Of a stretch of 64,000 bases of DNA, positions 8,050 to 17,500 are shown one piece after another. Source of the DNA: Roseateles aquatilis (GTDB taxonomy: Bacteria; Pseudomonadota; Gammaproteobacteria; Burkholderiales; Burkholderiaceae_C); contig NZ_NIOF01000018.1 in the NCBI RefSeq assembly GCF_002205645.1, forward strand, positions 1 to 64,000. The letters run 5' to 3'. The notes beneath the pieces were generated by a model, which was not told the DNA's origin, ran no database searches, and was given only the letters and a program-made list of their open reading frames with translations. Both the position numbers and the translations under genes were made by a program. How positions within the stretch are numbered: position 1 is the first letter of the stretch; every line of letters begins with the position of its first letter.

Positions 8050-9161
8050 TCAGCACGGCAGCAGCACCAGGAAATGCGTGCCGGTCGCGTCGCTCCGCAC
8101 GGAGATGTTGCCGCCGTGCGCGTCGACGATCTGGCGGCAGATGAAGAGGCCGAGCCCGAGGTTGGTGCCGCGTCGCTGAACGTCGGCGTCGCCGCGGGTC
8201 ATCGGCTCGAAGATCTGCGACAGCACGTCCGCCGGGATTGGATCCCCGGCGTTCTCGATGCGCAGGCGCGCGTTGCCGTCGGACTCGTCCAGGACGACCT
8301 GGATGGCCTGCTCCGGGTCGCCGTACTGCACCGCGTTGCGCAGCAGGTTCATGACGAGGCGGCTGAGCTTGGCGCGGTCCCATTGCCCGACCGTGTTGGC
8401 GCCGTCCTTGAGGACGATGCGCGCGGACGGGCTGGCGGCCTCGATCTCGTCGACGACGGCCGTGACCACCGCGCCCAGGCTGACCGGCTCGCGGCTCAGC
8501 GACAGGCCGCTGCCCAGGCGCACGCGGGCGTAGTCGTGTCTTCGAGCATCTGCTTCATGCGGTCGCCCGACGACAGGATGCGCGAGGCGATCCGCAGCGC
8601 GGTGGGGGACGACTCCTCGGTGCGCACCATCAGCGTGGCGCTCATGAGGATGGCGTCGAGCGGGCCGCGCAGGTCATGCCCCAGCACGGCGAGGAACAGG
8701 TCGCGCGCCTTGTCCTCCTGGCGCCGCGTGTCGTCCAGCTGATCGGCCAGGCGGCGCAGGCGCTCGCGGTTGCGCAGCAGCGCGTCGAGGTTGGCGATCA
8801 GCAGTTGCTCGTCGACGGGTTTGGTCAGGTAGGCGTCGGCGCCGGAGCGCAGCCCGGCCACCTTGTCGGCATCGCGGGTGAAGATGCCCGAGCACTGCAG
8901 GATCGGCAGGTCCAGATGGCCGTCGAGCGAGCGCAGCCGCTCGCAGACGTCGAGCCCGCTCATGCCCGGGAGGTGGACGTCCAGCACCACGGCGTGCGCC
9001 GCGTCGACCAGCGCGATCGCCTCCTCGCCGGTGGCGGCCTCGCGGGTTTGGAAGCCAGCATGACGCAGGTGTTTCGCGGTGGCGTAGCGGCTGGCCTCGT
9101 CGTCGTCGACGACCAGGATGGTGTGACGGGAACGATCGACGAGGGCGGAGGAGGGGTGCAT
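8050..9161 (-). pseudogene. Receiver-histidine kinase hybrid gene broken by a frameshift
   Basis: Read from 9161 leftwards, the first frame encodes a response-regulator receiver domain (ILVVDDDE, phospho-acceptor in VVLDVHLPGMSG, TKPVDE) followed by a HisKA dimerisation domain with the H-box FLAVLGHDLRGPLDA. This frame runs off and stops at 8496. The ATPase half (NLLRNAVQYG N-box, IENAGDPIP, GLGLFICRQIVDAHGG) continues in another frame down to 8050. The two join if one base is missing near 8536-8537, where MKQMLED should run into DYARVRLG. The downstream half has no credible start of its own. Either this is a real decay event or a one-base sequence error; with the base restored it would be a full receiver-kinase of about 370 residues. 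Confidence 0.8.
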
Positions 9162-9232
9162 GGGTGGCAGATTCTAGGCGCGCCGTCACCCGCGCGTGCA
9201 CGCCCGCGCCAGCGCCCGCGTCGTGCTCCTCG

Positions 9233-10813
9233 TCACGCCAGCGACATGCCGCCTTCACGCACCTTGAAGCGCGCGATCGCGTCCGTCAGCGCATGGGCCT
9301 GCTGGCGCAGGCTCTCCGCCGCCGCCGCGCTCTGCTCCACCAGCGCCGCGTTCTGCTGCGTGCCGCGGTCGATCGCCGCCACCGCCTCGTTGACCTGCAC
9401 GATGCCGGTGCTCTGCTGCTCGGTCGACGCGTTGATCTCGCCCATCAGGTCGGTCACCTTGCGGACCTGCGTCATGATCTCGCCCATCGTGCGGCCGGCC
9501 TCCTGCACCAGCTGACCGCCGGCGTCGACCTTCTGCACGCTGTCCGAGATCAGCGTCTTGATCTCCTTGGCCGCCTGCGCCGAGCGCTGCGCCAGCGCGC
9601 GCACCTCGCCGGCCACGACCGCGAAGCCGCGGCCCTGCTCGCCGGCGCGGGCCGCCTCGACGGCCGCGTTCAGCGCCAGGATGTTGGTCTGGAACGCGAT
9701 GCCGTCGATCACGCCGATGATGTCGTTGATGCGCTTGCTGGAGCCGTTGATCTGCTCCATGGTCGAGATCACGCGGCTCACCACCTCGCCGCCCTGGCCC
9801 GCCACCTGGGCGGCGGCATCGGCCAGGCCGGTCGCCTTGCGTGAGGACTCGGTGTTGACCTGCACCGTGGCCGTCATCTGCGCCATCGAGGAGGCCGTCT
9901 CCTGCAGCGCGCTGGCCTGCGTCTCCGTCCGCATGGACAGGTCCTGATTGCCGGTGGCGATCTGCGTGGACGCCGTGGCGATGCCGTCGGCGGCCTGGCG
10001 CACGCTGGAGACCATCGTCGACAGGTTGCCGCTCATCGACTTGAGCGCGCCCAGCAGCTGGCTCAACTCGTCGCGGCCGGCCACGTCGATGTCGTCGCGC
10101 AGGTCGCCGTCGGCCACCGACTGCGCCACCTGGATCGCGCGATTCAGCGGACGGGTCACCGCCCGGCTGATCAACCAGCCCAGCAGGCCGGCCACGCCGG
10201 CCGACAGCAGCGCCGTCACGATCAGCAGCATGCGGTCGTCGCCGAAGCGCTGGGCCGCGGCCACCGTCTCCGCGGCGGAGCGGTCGTCCTCGTAGCGGAT
10301 GAAATCACCGGTCACCGCCAGCAGCGAGGCCAGCAGCGGCCGGCATTCGCTGTTCATCTTGTTGACGGCCTCGTCACGCTTGCCCTCGTTGGCCAGGCCG
10401 ACGATCGCCAGCGCCACCTGACCGTACTGTTCCTCGACGGCGGCGACCTTCTCGAACAGCACCTTGTCCTGCGCCGTCGCGTCCAGGCCGCCGCCGATGT
10501 CGTCCTTCAGCTTCGCGAGCGACTGCTTGACGGCCTCGTGCGACTTGTTGACCGCGTCCAGCTCCATCGCGCGGTCCTGCGGCGTCGTCACCAGCACCAG
10601 GTTGCGCGCCGCGATGGCCCGCGACTTCGCCGCCGATTGCAGCGCGATCACCAGGCGCTCCCGCTTGGCCACGCCGTTGAGGTACTCCTCGAAGCGGGCG
10701 TTGGAGTGGTCCAGCCAGTACAGCGCGGCGCCGGACACCGCGATGACGATCAGCGCCATGACGCCGAAGCCCAGCCATAGCTTGGTCTTGACCTTGAAGG
10801 ACGAGAAGTTCAT
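9233..10813 (-). CDS. Methyl-accepting chemotaxis protein
   Basis: 526 residues. A transmembrane helix at about 11-32, a ~150-residue four-helix-bundle ligand-binding region in the periplasm, a second membrane helix near 196-215 (LIVTALLSAGVAGLLGWLI), a HAMP domain, and a long cytoplasmic coiled coil carrying the highly conserved signalling tip (NDIIGVIDGIAFQTNILALN, then AAVEAARAGEQGRGFAVVA). It controls the CheA kinase and flagellar behaviour. No pentapeptide CheR tether is seen at the C-terminus (KVREGGMSLA). A sigma-70 promoter lies at 10865-10893 on the same strand. No other chemotaxis gene is in the window, so this is an orphan receptor. Confidence 0.95.
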   Translation of the reverse strand: MNFSSFKVKTKLWLGFGVMALIVIAVSGAALYWLDHSNARFEEYLNGVAKRERLVIALQSAAKSRAIAARNLVLVTTPQDRAMELDAVNKSHEAVKQSLAKLKDDIGGGLDATAQDKVLFEKVAAVEEQYGQVALAIVGLANEGKRDEAVNKMNSECRPLLASLLAVTGDFIRYEDDRSAAETVAAAQRFGDDRMLLIVTALLSAGVAGLLGWLISRAVTRPLNRAIQVAQSVADGDLRDDIDVAGRDELSQLLGALKSMSGNLSTMVSSVRQAADGIATASTQIATGNQDLSMRTETQASALQETASSMAQMTATVQVNTESSRKATGLADAAAQVAGQGGEVVSRVISTMEQINGSSKRINDIIGVIDGIAFQTNILALNAAVEAARAGEQGRGFAVVAGEVRALAQRSAQAAKEIKTLISDSVQKVDAGGQLVQEAGRTMGEIMTQVRKVTDLMGEINASTEQQSTGIVQVNEAVAAIDRGTQQNAALVEQSAAAAESLRQQAHALTDAIARFKVREGGMSLA

Positions 10814-10864
10814 TTGGTTTTCCCCCTGACGTGCACCGTCGGCGGTACGCCGCGGCTGTCACGA

Positions 10865-10893
10865 ACTATGGGCGCCATCGGGGCGAATATCAA
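10865..10893 (-). promoter_or_regulatory. Sigma-70 promoter of the chemoreceptor gene
   Basis: On the minus strand, -35 TTGATA (complement of 10888-10893) and -10 CATAGT (complement of 10865-10870) are separated by exactly 17 bp. This gives 5/6 and 4/6 matches to consensus and a leader of about 45 nt before the ATG at 10813. Confidence 0.6.
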
Positions 10894-11033
10894 TGTGATG
10901 GCGGGATATCCGGTTCCGTGCGGTTCTACCGATCCTCGTGTAGTCGATTGACCTACAAGGCGGCGACCAGGCGGGCGCCGTCGGCCGCGATCGACGGCGA
11001 TCGCCGCGGCGCCGCGGGCTCGGTCCGAAAGCG

Positions 11034-11060
11034 CGACGCCCGGCTCAAGGCCGGGCGTCG
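11034..11060 (-). terminator. Probable intrinsic terminator after the glycosyltransferase genes
   Basis: A perfect 11-bp inverted repeat (11034-11044 with 11050-11060, 5-base loop) lies about 55 bp past the stop of the last glycosyltransferase gene. On the minus strand it is followed by only a short T-run (CGCTTTCGG), so efficiency may be moderate. The rest of the 302-bp gap 10814-11115 holds the chemoreceptor promoter and nothing else I can support. Confidence 0.55.
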
Positions 11061-11115
11061 GGAGGGAAACCAGCGGGAAAGGCGCGACAGGCGGCCCCGG
11101 CGACGCGGCGTCAGG

Positions 11116-12123
11116 TCATGCGCCGAAGGCGTGCGCCAGGCCGGCGACCTCGCGCTCGAAGATCATCCGCTCGCGCAGCACCGCCTGCTGGGCGGGGCGC
11201 GACAGCTCCAGATACAGCGCGTGCCGACGCATCAGCTCGTTGGCGCCGGCGAAGACCTGGTCCACCTGGTCCGGCTTGAAGTAGCACTCGTCCGGCAGTG
11301 CGTAGTCGCGGGCCGCGCCGACGTCCAGGGCGAAGACGCAGCAGTCGCGCATCAGCGCCTCGCGCGCCAGCCGGTCCTTGCCGGGGAAGGTGCCCAGGTC
11401 GATGAACAGCTGGCTGCGGTCCAGCGCGTCGTAGACCTGCGCCCGCGTCATGCCGCGGATCAGGTGCACCTTGCAGCCGATCTCGCGCTCCAGCCGCGCC
11501 GCGATGGCGCCGACGTCGTAGACGACCTTGTGGTTGGCGTTGAGCGCGATGTCGGTCTTGGCGGCGATGTCGAAGGCGGGCGCGCCGTCCGTGGGCTCCG
11601 GCTTGCCGGGCGTGTAGTCCGACAGCGGCAGCGTCCGCGTGCAGCCCAGCGCGCGGATGACGCCGTGCGCGTAGCCCGACTGGTAGGTGTGCAGCACCCG
11701 CTCGCTGCGCAGCAGGTTGAGGTTGATCTTGTTGACCGACAGGTACTCGAAGGCGTTGTCGATGCTCAGCCACCAGACCATCGGCGTGCAGGGCTGGAAG
11801 TAGCGCAGCCAGTGCACATAGGTCTCCGCCAGCACCACGCAGGTGTCCGGCGTCATGGCGATCTCCTCGGCCAGGCGGACCTGGTACTTGGCGTAGTCGG
11901 CCACGGTGTTGGGCCGCGGCTGCAGCTTCAGCGCGGTGCCGGCGGTCAGGCCGTTGCGGCGGAAGAGGTCGTCGACCGCCGGCAGGTCGGTCGGCAGCAC
12001 GTACCAGACGCGCGCGTCGTGGCCCTGGCGGATCAGCGAGTCGGACAGCTGGTGCAGCGCCTCCGGGCCGCCGGTCTGCACGCCGTGGGGGATCAGGATG
12101 ACGATTTGCTTCTTGGCGTTCAT
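11116..12123 (-). CDS. Glycosyltransferase-like protein
   Basis: 335 residues, no signal peptide. The N-terminus (IVILIPHGVQTGGPEALHQLSDSLI) has the GGPE-type loop and alternating strand/helix pattern of a GT-B nucleotide-sugar transferase, and the C-terminal half (FIDLGTFPGKDRLAREALMRDC) resembles the donor-binding region in which a conserved acidic residue contacts the sugar nucleotide. The exact family, donor and acceptor are unknown. It is the last of three co-directional glycosyltransferase-like genes downstream of two giant Ser/Thr-rich repeat proteins, with a 70-bp gap from the preceding DUF5672 gene. Confidence 0.65.
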   Translation of the reverse strand: MNAKKQIVILIPHGVQTGGPEALHQLSDSLIRQGHDARVWYVLPTDLPAVDDLFRRNGLTAGTALKLQPRPNTVADYAKYQVRLAEEIAMTPDTCVVLAETYVHWLRYFQPCTPMVWWLSIDNAFEYLSVNKINLNLLRSERVLHTYQSGYAHGVIRALGCTRTLPLSDYTPGKPEPTDGAPAFDIAAKTDIALNANHKVVYDVGAIAARLEREIGCKVHLIRGMTRAQVYDALDRSQLFIDLGTFPGKDRLAREALMRDCCVFALDVGAARDYALPDECYFKPDQVDQVFAGANELMRRHALYLELSRPAQQAVLRERMIFEREVAGLAHAFGA

Positions 12124-12193
12124 CGCGGGCTTTCGGAGGAGTCTCGGGTCGTTCTTGCGAGGGGCGCCCGGCGGGTTTGCGCGGGCGCGGCGA

Positions 12194-12940
12194 TCAGCCC
12201 AGCGCCGCCAGGCGTTCCTGCAGCCGCTGGGCCGCGGCCGGGGCGACCGCCTGCAGGCCGGGCAGCAGGTAGCCGCTGCGGGTCTTGACGACGCGGTCGG
12301 ACAGGTGGTCGATCAGGAAGTCCGGCATCTCGCGATAGACATTGGGCAGATGGAAGATGCCGTGGAAGCCGAAGGTCGGGTAGGGCACCGCCGGGAACTC
12401 GACCGAGAAGTGCGAGGCGATCGCCTTCGGCGCGAAGCGGCAGTGGGCGCGTTCCAGCGTCTCGCGCATGGTGCGGCAGATGAAGAGGTCCTCGGCCTCG
12501 GTCGGGTCGTCGTAGTCCAGCTGCGCGACCGCGTGCACCAGCCGCTTGGAGCGCCACGAGAAACCGCCGTTGCCGACGTCGTTGCGCTCGTAGTTGGGCC
12601 ACGGCGCGCCGATGTAGTCGTAGTGCAGGAAGTGCGGCGAGAACTGGTCGGCGTTGAGCACGAAGCCGTCGTACTGGATCACCAGCACGAAGTCGGCGCT
12701 CAGGTGCTTGGCCAGCTCGCGGGTGATGAGCAGGTTGTATTCGGTGATCGAGCGCAGCGTCGGCACCGGGATCACCGGCAGGCCGGGCCACAGCTCGGGC
12801 CGGTCGGAGTAGATCAGCACCTGGCTGAAGGGCAGGCCCTGCTGCTCCATCGCGCGCATGCTGTGCAGCAGCGCCTGGCGCGCCAGGACGTGCAGGTCGG
12901 TGTCGACGATGGCGACGGCGAGGCTGGGCTTGGCGCTCAT
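12194..12940 (-). CDS. DUF5672 family protein (glycosyltransferase-like)
   Basis: 248 residues. The family signature is clear: VLVIQYDGFVLN, then DYIGAPW, then the VGNGGFSWRSKRL segment and the acidic EAEDLFICRTM stretch. DUF5672 proteins are usually found in polysaccharide or glycosylation loci and resemble GT-A glycosyltransferases, with the D-G pair as a possible metal/nucleotide site. The start codon lies one base past the stop of the upstream GT4 gene (12942-12944), so the two are probably translationally coupled. Function in this locus is inferred from the neighbours. Confidence 0.75.
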   Translation of the reverse strand: MSAKPSLAVAIVDTDLHVLARQALLHSMRAMEQQGLPFSQVLIYSDRPELWPGLPVIPVPTLRSITEYNLLITRELAKHLSADFVLVIQYDGFVLNADQFSPHFLHYDYIGAPWPNYERNDVGNGGFSWRSKRLVHAVAQLDYDDPTEAEDLFICRTMRETLERAHCRFAPKAIASHFSVEFPAVPYPTFGFHGIFHLPNVYREMPDFLIDHLSDRVVKTRSGYLLPGLQAVAPAAAQRLQERLAALG

Positions 12941-12941
12941 G

Positions 12942-14096
12942 TCACATCAGGTCCAGCAGTTGTTTCGTCACCGTCGCCCAGGAGAAGCGCTGCGCCAGCC
13001 GCTGCCGGGCTGTCTCGCGGCGCGGCGCGGGCGTGAGCCGCTGCTCGACGACCTGCAGCATCGCCTCGCGCAGGTCGTCCAGGTCGGGGACCACGAAGGC
13101 GCCGACCGGCTGCGGCGAATCGGCGTCGGTGCCGGGGCGGCTGTGCAGGCGGTGGCAGAGTTCGGGCGGCGTGAAGTCGTCGGTGGCGCCGCCGCCGGTG
13201 ACGATGGCGTGCGTGCCGCAGCCCATCGCCTCCAGCACCGGCAGGTTGAAGCCTTCGGCGCGGTAGGGCGAGACGTAGGCGTCGGACAGCGCGTACAGCG
13301 AGCGCAACTGCGGCAGGTTCAGGCTGGTGGACAGCACCGAGATCCCGTCCCGCACCTGCGACGAGTTCAACTGCGGCGCCCGCGCCGCCATCTCCGCGAA
13401 GACGCGCTCGACACCGATGCCGTACAGGCCCTGGTGGTCCTTGAGGATCAGCCGCACCGGCAGGCCCTGCAGGCGCAGCTCGGCGAAGGCCAGCAGGATC
13501 AGGTCGATGCCCTTGTTCCAGGTCGCGACACCGACGTTGGTGAAGACGGTCTCGTGCGGCTGCATGCCCAGCGCCGCGCGGGCGGCCTGGCGCTGCTCGG
13601 GCGTCATCGGGAAGAAGGTGTCGGTCTTGTAGCCGTGCGGCACGACCAGCACCTTGTCGGCGTCGAAGCCGTAGTCCACCAGCCGCGCCTTGGACCAGCG
13701 GGTCGGCGTCACGACGATGTCATCGCCCTGCGTCAGCGCGGACGGCGCCATCTCCGGCGGATCGAAGCTCTTGCCGGACAGGCCGAACTCGGTGACGACG
13801 AAGGTCGCGTTGCGGCGCGCGGCGGCGGGGTCGCCCAGGCGCACCGGCGAGGCGATGCGCAGCCGCACGTCCATCACCCGGTCGCCGGGATCGGGCAGGC
13901 CGTCGATGATGGCCCGCTCCTCGGGCGCGAAGCCGGAGTCCAGCTTGCTCTTGTCCCAATGGGGCATGAAGAAGGGGGCGTCGCGGTGGAACAGCTCGAA
14001 CCGCAGGTCCTTCACCATCTCCAGGATCTGGTTCTGGTTGACCATCGCGATGGAGTGATTCACCCCCCGCCAGCCCTCGATGCACAGTGTTTTCAA
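12942..14096 (-). CDS. Glycosyltransferase family 4
   Basis: 384 residues with a GT-B architecture. The C-terminal donor domain includes VFTNVGVATWNKGIDLILLAF and the EX7E motif EGFNLPVLE followed by AMGCG, typical of retaining GT4 enzymes. The start is a TTG at 14096 with AAGGGG nine bases upstream; no ATG start gives the full N-terminal strand. It is the first of three glycosyltransferase-like genes lying after the octad-repeat genes on the same strand. No sugar-nucleotide synthesis, flippase or polymerase genes are in the window, so a protein acceptor is at least as likely as a polysaccharide. Confidence 0.82.
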   Translation of the reverse strand: MKTLCIEGWRGVNHSIAMVNQNQILEMVKDLRFELFHRDAPFFMPHWDKSKLDSGFAPEERAIIDGLPDPGDRVMDVRLRIASPVRLGDPAAARRNATFVVTEFGLSGKSFDPPEMAPSALTQGDDIVVTPTRWSKARLVDYGFDADKVLVVPHGYKTDTFFPMTPEQRQAARAALGMQPHETVFTNVGVATWNKGIDLILLAFAELRLQGLPVRLILKDHQGLYGIGVERVFAEMAARAPQLNSSQVRDGISVLSTSLNLPQLRSLYALSDAYVSPYRAEGFNLPVLEAMGCGTHAIVTGGGATDDFTPPELCHRLHSRPGTDADSPQPVGAFVVPDLDDLREAMLQVVEQRLTPAPRRETARQRLAQRFSWATVTKQLLDLM

Positions 14097-14500
14097 CGCG
14101 AGATCCCCTTCGGACGGTCAGGCCGAGCGCCTCCACAGGGGCGGCCGTCCCATCGATCGTTGGACGATTGTGTCGCGCCGCGGATCGCTCCCATGCCCGG
14201 ATAAGAGGGATAGCGGGCGGCCAACTTCGCGCCGGAGGCGTGTCCGCACGGACCCGCCCGCGGGCCGACCGCCGCGCGAGCCGTGGTCGGTCGGCACGCG
14301 TGGCATGTCGGCGTCGACGCGGGGGGGGGCGCCCGGCGTCAAGATCCCCAGCGTCGATCCCGACGGGCCGGTCTGAATGCCAGGCGCACGATCCTGGCGG
14401 AAACAGCCGGGGTCATCCGGGCGCGGCGGCGGGACGCTCGTGTGGAAGCCCTGCCTGGCGGGCTGAGGGGCGGCCTGTCGGGCGGGAGGCCTGGCCGTGG
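14097..14500. other. 404-bp gap between the small octad-repeat gene and the GT4 gene
   Basis: Very GC-rich, including a G9 run near 14321. I see no convincing gene, promoter or terminator; short open frames on both strands here are compositional. The length means that linkage of the glycosyltransferase genes to the repeat gene in one transcript is possible but not shown. Confidence 0.5.
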
Positions 14501-17500
14501 CTAGAGCAGCGGTGTCGCGCCGTCCTCTTCCAGCCGCCTGGCCGTGGCGTGCACGGCCGCCATCGCGGCGTGGTGGACGGCCAGGGCGGTCTCGTCCGGC
14601 GGGGTCGTCGTCGTGGAGGCGGATGAGGTCGAGACCGTGCTGGCCGCCGCCGCGGCGGTGTGCGCCGCATCGGAGAGCAGGGCGGTCGTGGCCACCGCCG
14701 GCGCGGCGAGCAGGTCCTCGGCGACGATGGCCGCCTTGGCGTGCGGGGACCCGTCGGCCGTGGCATCCGTCGTCTTGGCGAACCAGACGTCGCCCATCTG
14801 GTGCGCCACGCCATCGGCCGTCTTGTAGCCGGAGATCAGGCCGATCAGGTTGCCGTTGTCGATCGTCGATCCGGCCTTGGCGTTCAGGTCCAGTTCGACG
14901 ATGCCCAGCTCGGCCAGCGTCTTGAGCTCGCCGGCGTCGGTCTTGCCGTTGCCGTTGGCGTCGGCCCAGATCCGCAACTGGCCGAAGCCGGCGTCGGCGG
15001 CGTTCAGCACGTGGTCATGGTTGGTGTCCATCGCCGCCATCGCCTCGTAGCCGTTGGCGGCATGCTTGCCGTTCGCCAGGATCGTGCCGGAGCCGAAGAG
15101 TTCCGCGCCCGAGTTGATCTGGCCGTCCCCGTTCAGGTCGCGCGCCAGCAGGCCGTTGCCCTGCGCCATCCAGCCCCATTGCTGGCTGTTGCCGGTGTTG
15201 TTGAGGTCGAAGCTGACGCCGTGCGCCGCCGAGACCGTGCCCAGTCCCGTGCCGTCGAGGTTCAGCATGATGGGCGTGGCCAGGAACAGCGCGTCGAGCT
15301 GCTTGCCGCTCATCGCGTGCAGCGCGTCGGTGCTGAAGGCCAGCACCTGATCCATGTTCAGCGCCGCCAGGTCGCGGGTCTCGAAGCCGACGACCGCGTC
15401 GCTGCCGATGGCGTGGATCTGGTCCACGGTCAGCGCCCGGGCCTGGTCGCGGCTCAAGGCGGCCAGCTCGTCGCTGGACATCGTCGAGAAGCCCTCGGAG
15501 GAGATCGCCGCCAGTTGCTGCGTCGTCAGCGCCATCACCTGGTTGCTGTCCAGCGCGGCGATCGCGGCGGAGTTCATCGCGGCCAGCGCCTCGCTGTGCA
15601 GGGCGTGCAGCACCTGCGTGCTCAGGCCGTGTACCTGGTCCGAGCCCAGGCTGGCGAAGACGTCGGTGGAGAGCGCGTTCAGCGTCGCCGTGCCCAGCGC
15701 CCGGAAGGCGCCGGAGGTCAGCGCCGCGAAGTCGTCGGTGCCGAAGCCGGCCAGTTGCGATTGCGTCATCTCGACCAGCTGCGTGCTGGTCATCGCATGG
15801 ACCTGGTCGGTGGACAGGGCGGCGAAGTCGCCGGCGTCCATGACCCGGATCGCCCGGCCCGGCAGCAGCGCGATGTCCTGCGAGTCGAGCGCCGCGATCT
15901 GGTCGCTGGTCCAGGCCAGCACCTGCACGTTGGTCAGGCCCAGCACCTGGCCGGTGCTCAGCGCCTGGATCTGGTCGGTATGCATCGCCGCGGCCTGCTG
16001 GAAGGTCAGCGCGCCGACCTGGTCCGGCCGCAGCGAGGCGATCTGGTCCAGGCTGAGCTCCCCGATCTGGTCGGTGCCCAACGCCCGCAGCGCGGTCGAG
16101 TGCAGCACGGCGAGGTCCTGCGTCTCGATCGCCGCGATGTGGGCCGAGTCCAGCGCCGCCAGCTGCGACGAGCGCAGCGCCGCGAACTGCGAGGTCGTGA
16201 AGGCCGCCAGCGCGTCCGTCGACAGGGCCGCGATCTGCAGCGAGTTCAGCGCCGCGACCTGGCGGGCCGACAGCGCCGCGATCTGGCCCAGGTCCAGCGA
16301 GCCGAACTGGTCGCTGCTCAGGCCCAGCAAGGCCTGCGTGCCGAGGCTGGCGACCTGGGCGGTGCTCAGGAAATCGATCTGGCCGGCGGTCAGGCCCATC
16401 AACTGCGTGGACGTCAGCACGGCCAGTTGGGCGTTGCTCATCGCGGCGATGGCGTCGCCGCTCAGCACGCCCAGTTGCGCCGAGCTCAGGCCCAGCAGCG
16501 CCCGGGTGCTCAGCCCGACGACGTCCTGCGCCTCCAGGTTGGCCACCTGGCTGATGCTGAACGCCGCCACCTGCCGGGACGAGAACACCGCGAACTGGGT
16601 CGAGTCCAGCGCGTTCAGGTCGGCCTGCGTCAGCCCGGCCAGTTGCGCGGTCGTCAGCGAGGCGACCTGGTTGGTGCGCATCGCCGCGAACTGCTCGGGC
16701 ACCAGCGCGTTCAACTGGTCGGTGGTGAGGGTCTGCAGTGCCTGCGGCGTCAGGCCGCGCAGGCCGTCGGTGGACAGGGCGTCGATCTGCGCCGGCGTCA
16801 GCGCCGCGATCTGCGCGGTGCCCAGCAGCGAGGTCTGGCCGCTGCCGAGCGCGCCGACCTGTTCCCGGCTCAGCTCGTGGATCTGGGCCGTCGACAGGGC
16901 GGTCAGGTAGATCGGACGCACCGCGGCCAGCAGCTCCGGCGCCAGCGCGCCGATCTCGTCGGTGGAGATCGCGGCCAGCTGGAACGAGCTCAACGCCGCG
17001 AAGTGCGCCGTGCCCAGCGCGTTGAAGTCGTCCCGGTTGAGGGTGCGGATCTGCGCGGTGCTCAGCGCCGCCAGCTGGCCGTCGCGCAGCGACGTGAGGC
17101 CGGTCGGGCCGAGCGCGTCCAGTTGCGCCGCGGACAGGCCGCGGATCGCCAGCGTGCTGATCGCCTGCAGCGCGTCGGTGCTCAGCGCCTGCAACTGGTT
17201 GGCGGTCAGGGCGCCGACCTGGCCGGCGTTCAAGGCATAGGCCTGGGCGGTGCTGATCGCGCCGACCAGCGTCAGGTCCAGCGCCTGGATCTGCGCGCTG
17301 CTCAGCGAGCGGATCACCGTCGCCGACAGGGCGCCGAAATCCTCGGTCTGCAGCTGCGCGACCTGGTCGGTCGTCAGCCCGCGGAACTGCGCCGAGCTGA
17401 AGGCGGAGAACTGCGCCGTCGTCAGCGTGTTGAGGTCCTGCGGCGACAGCGCGGCCAGTTGCGCGGTGGTCAGCGCGCGGACCTGGTTGCTGGTCAGCGC

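Noticed and set aside
8050-8523. Separate histidine kinase gene starting at the GTG near 8523
   Set aside because: The GTG is the valine codon of the expected DYARVRLG sequence of the fused kinase. The fragment has only the ATPase domain and no own start signal, so it is the displaced half of the frameshifted gene.
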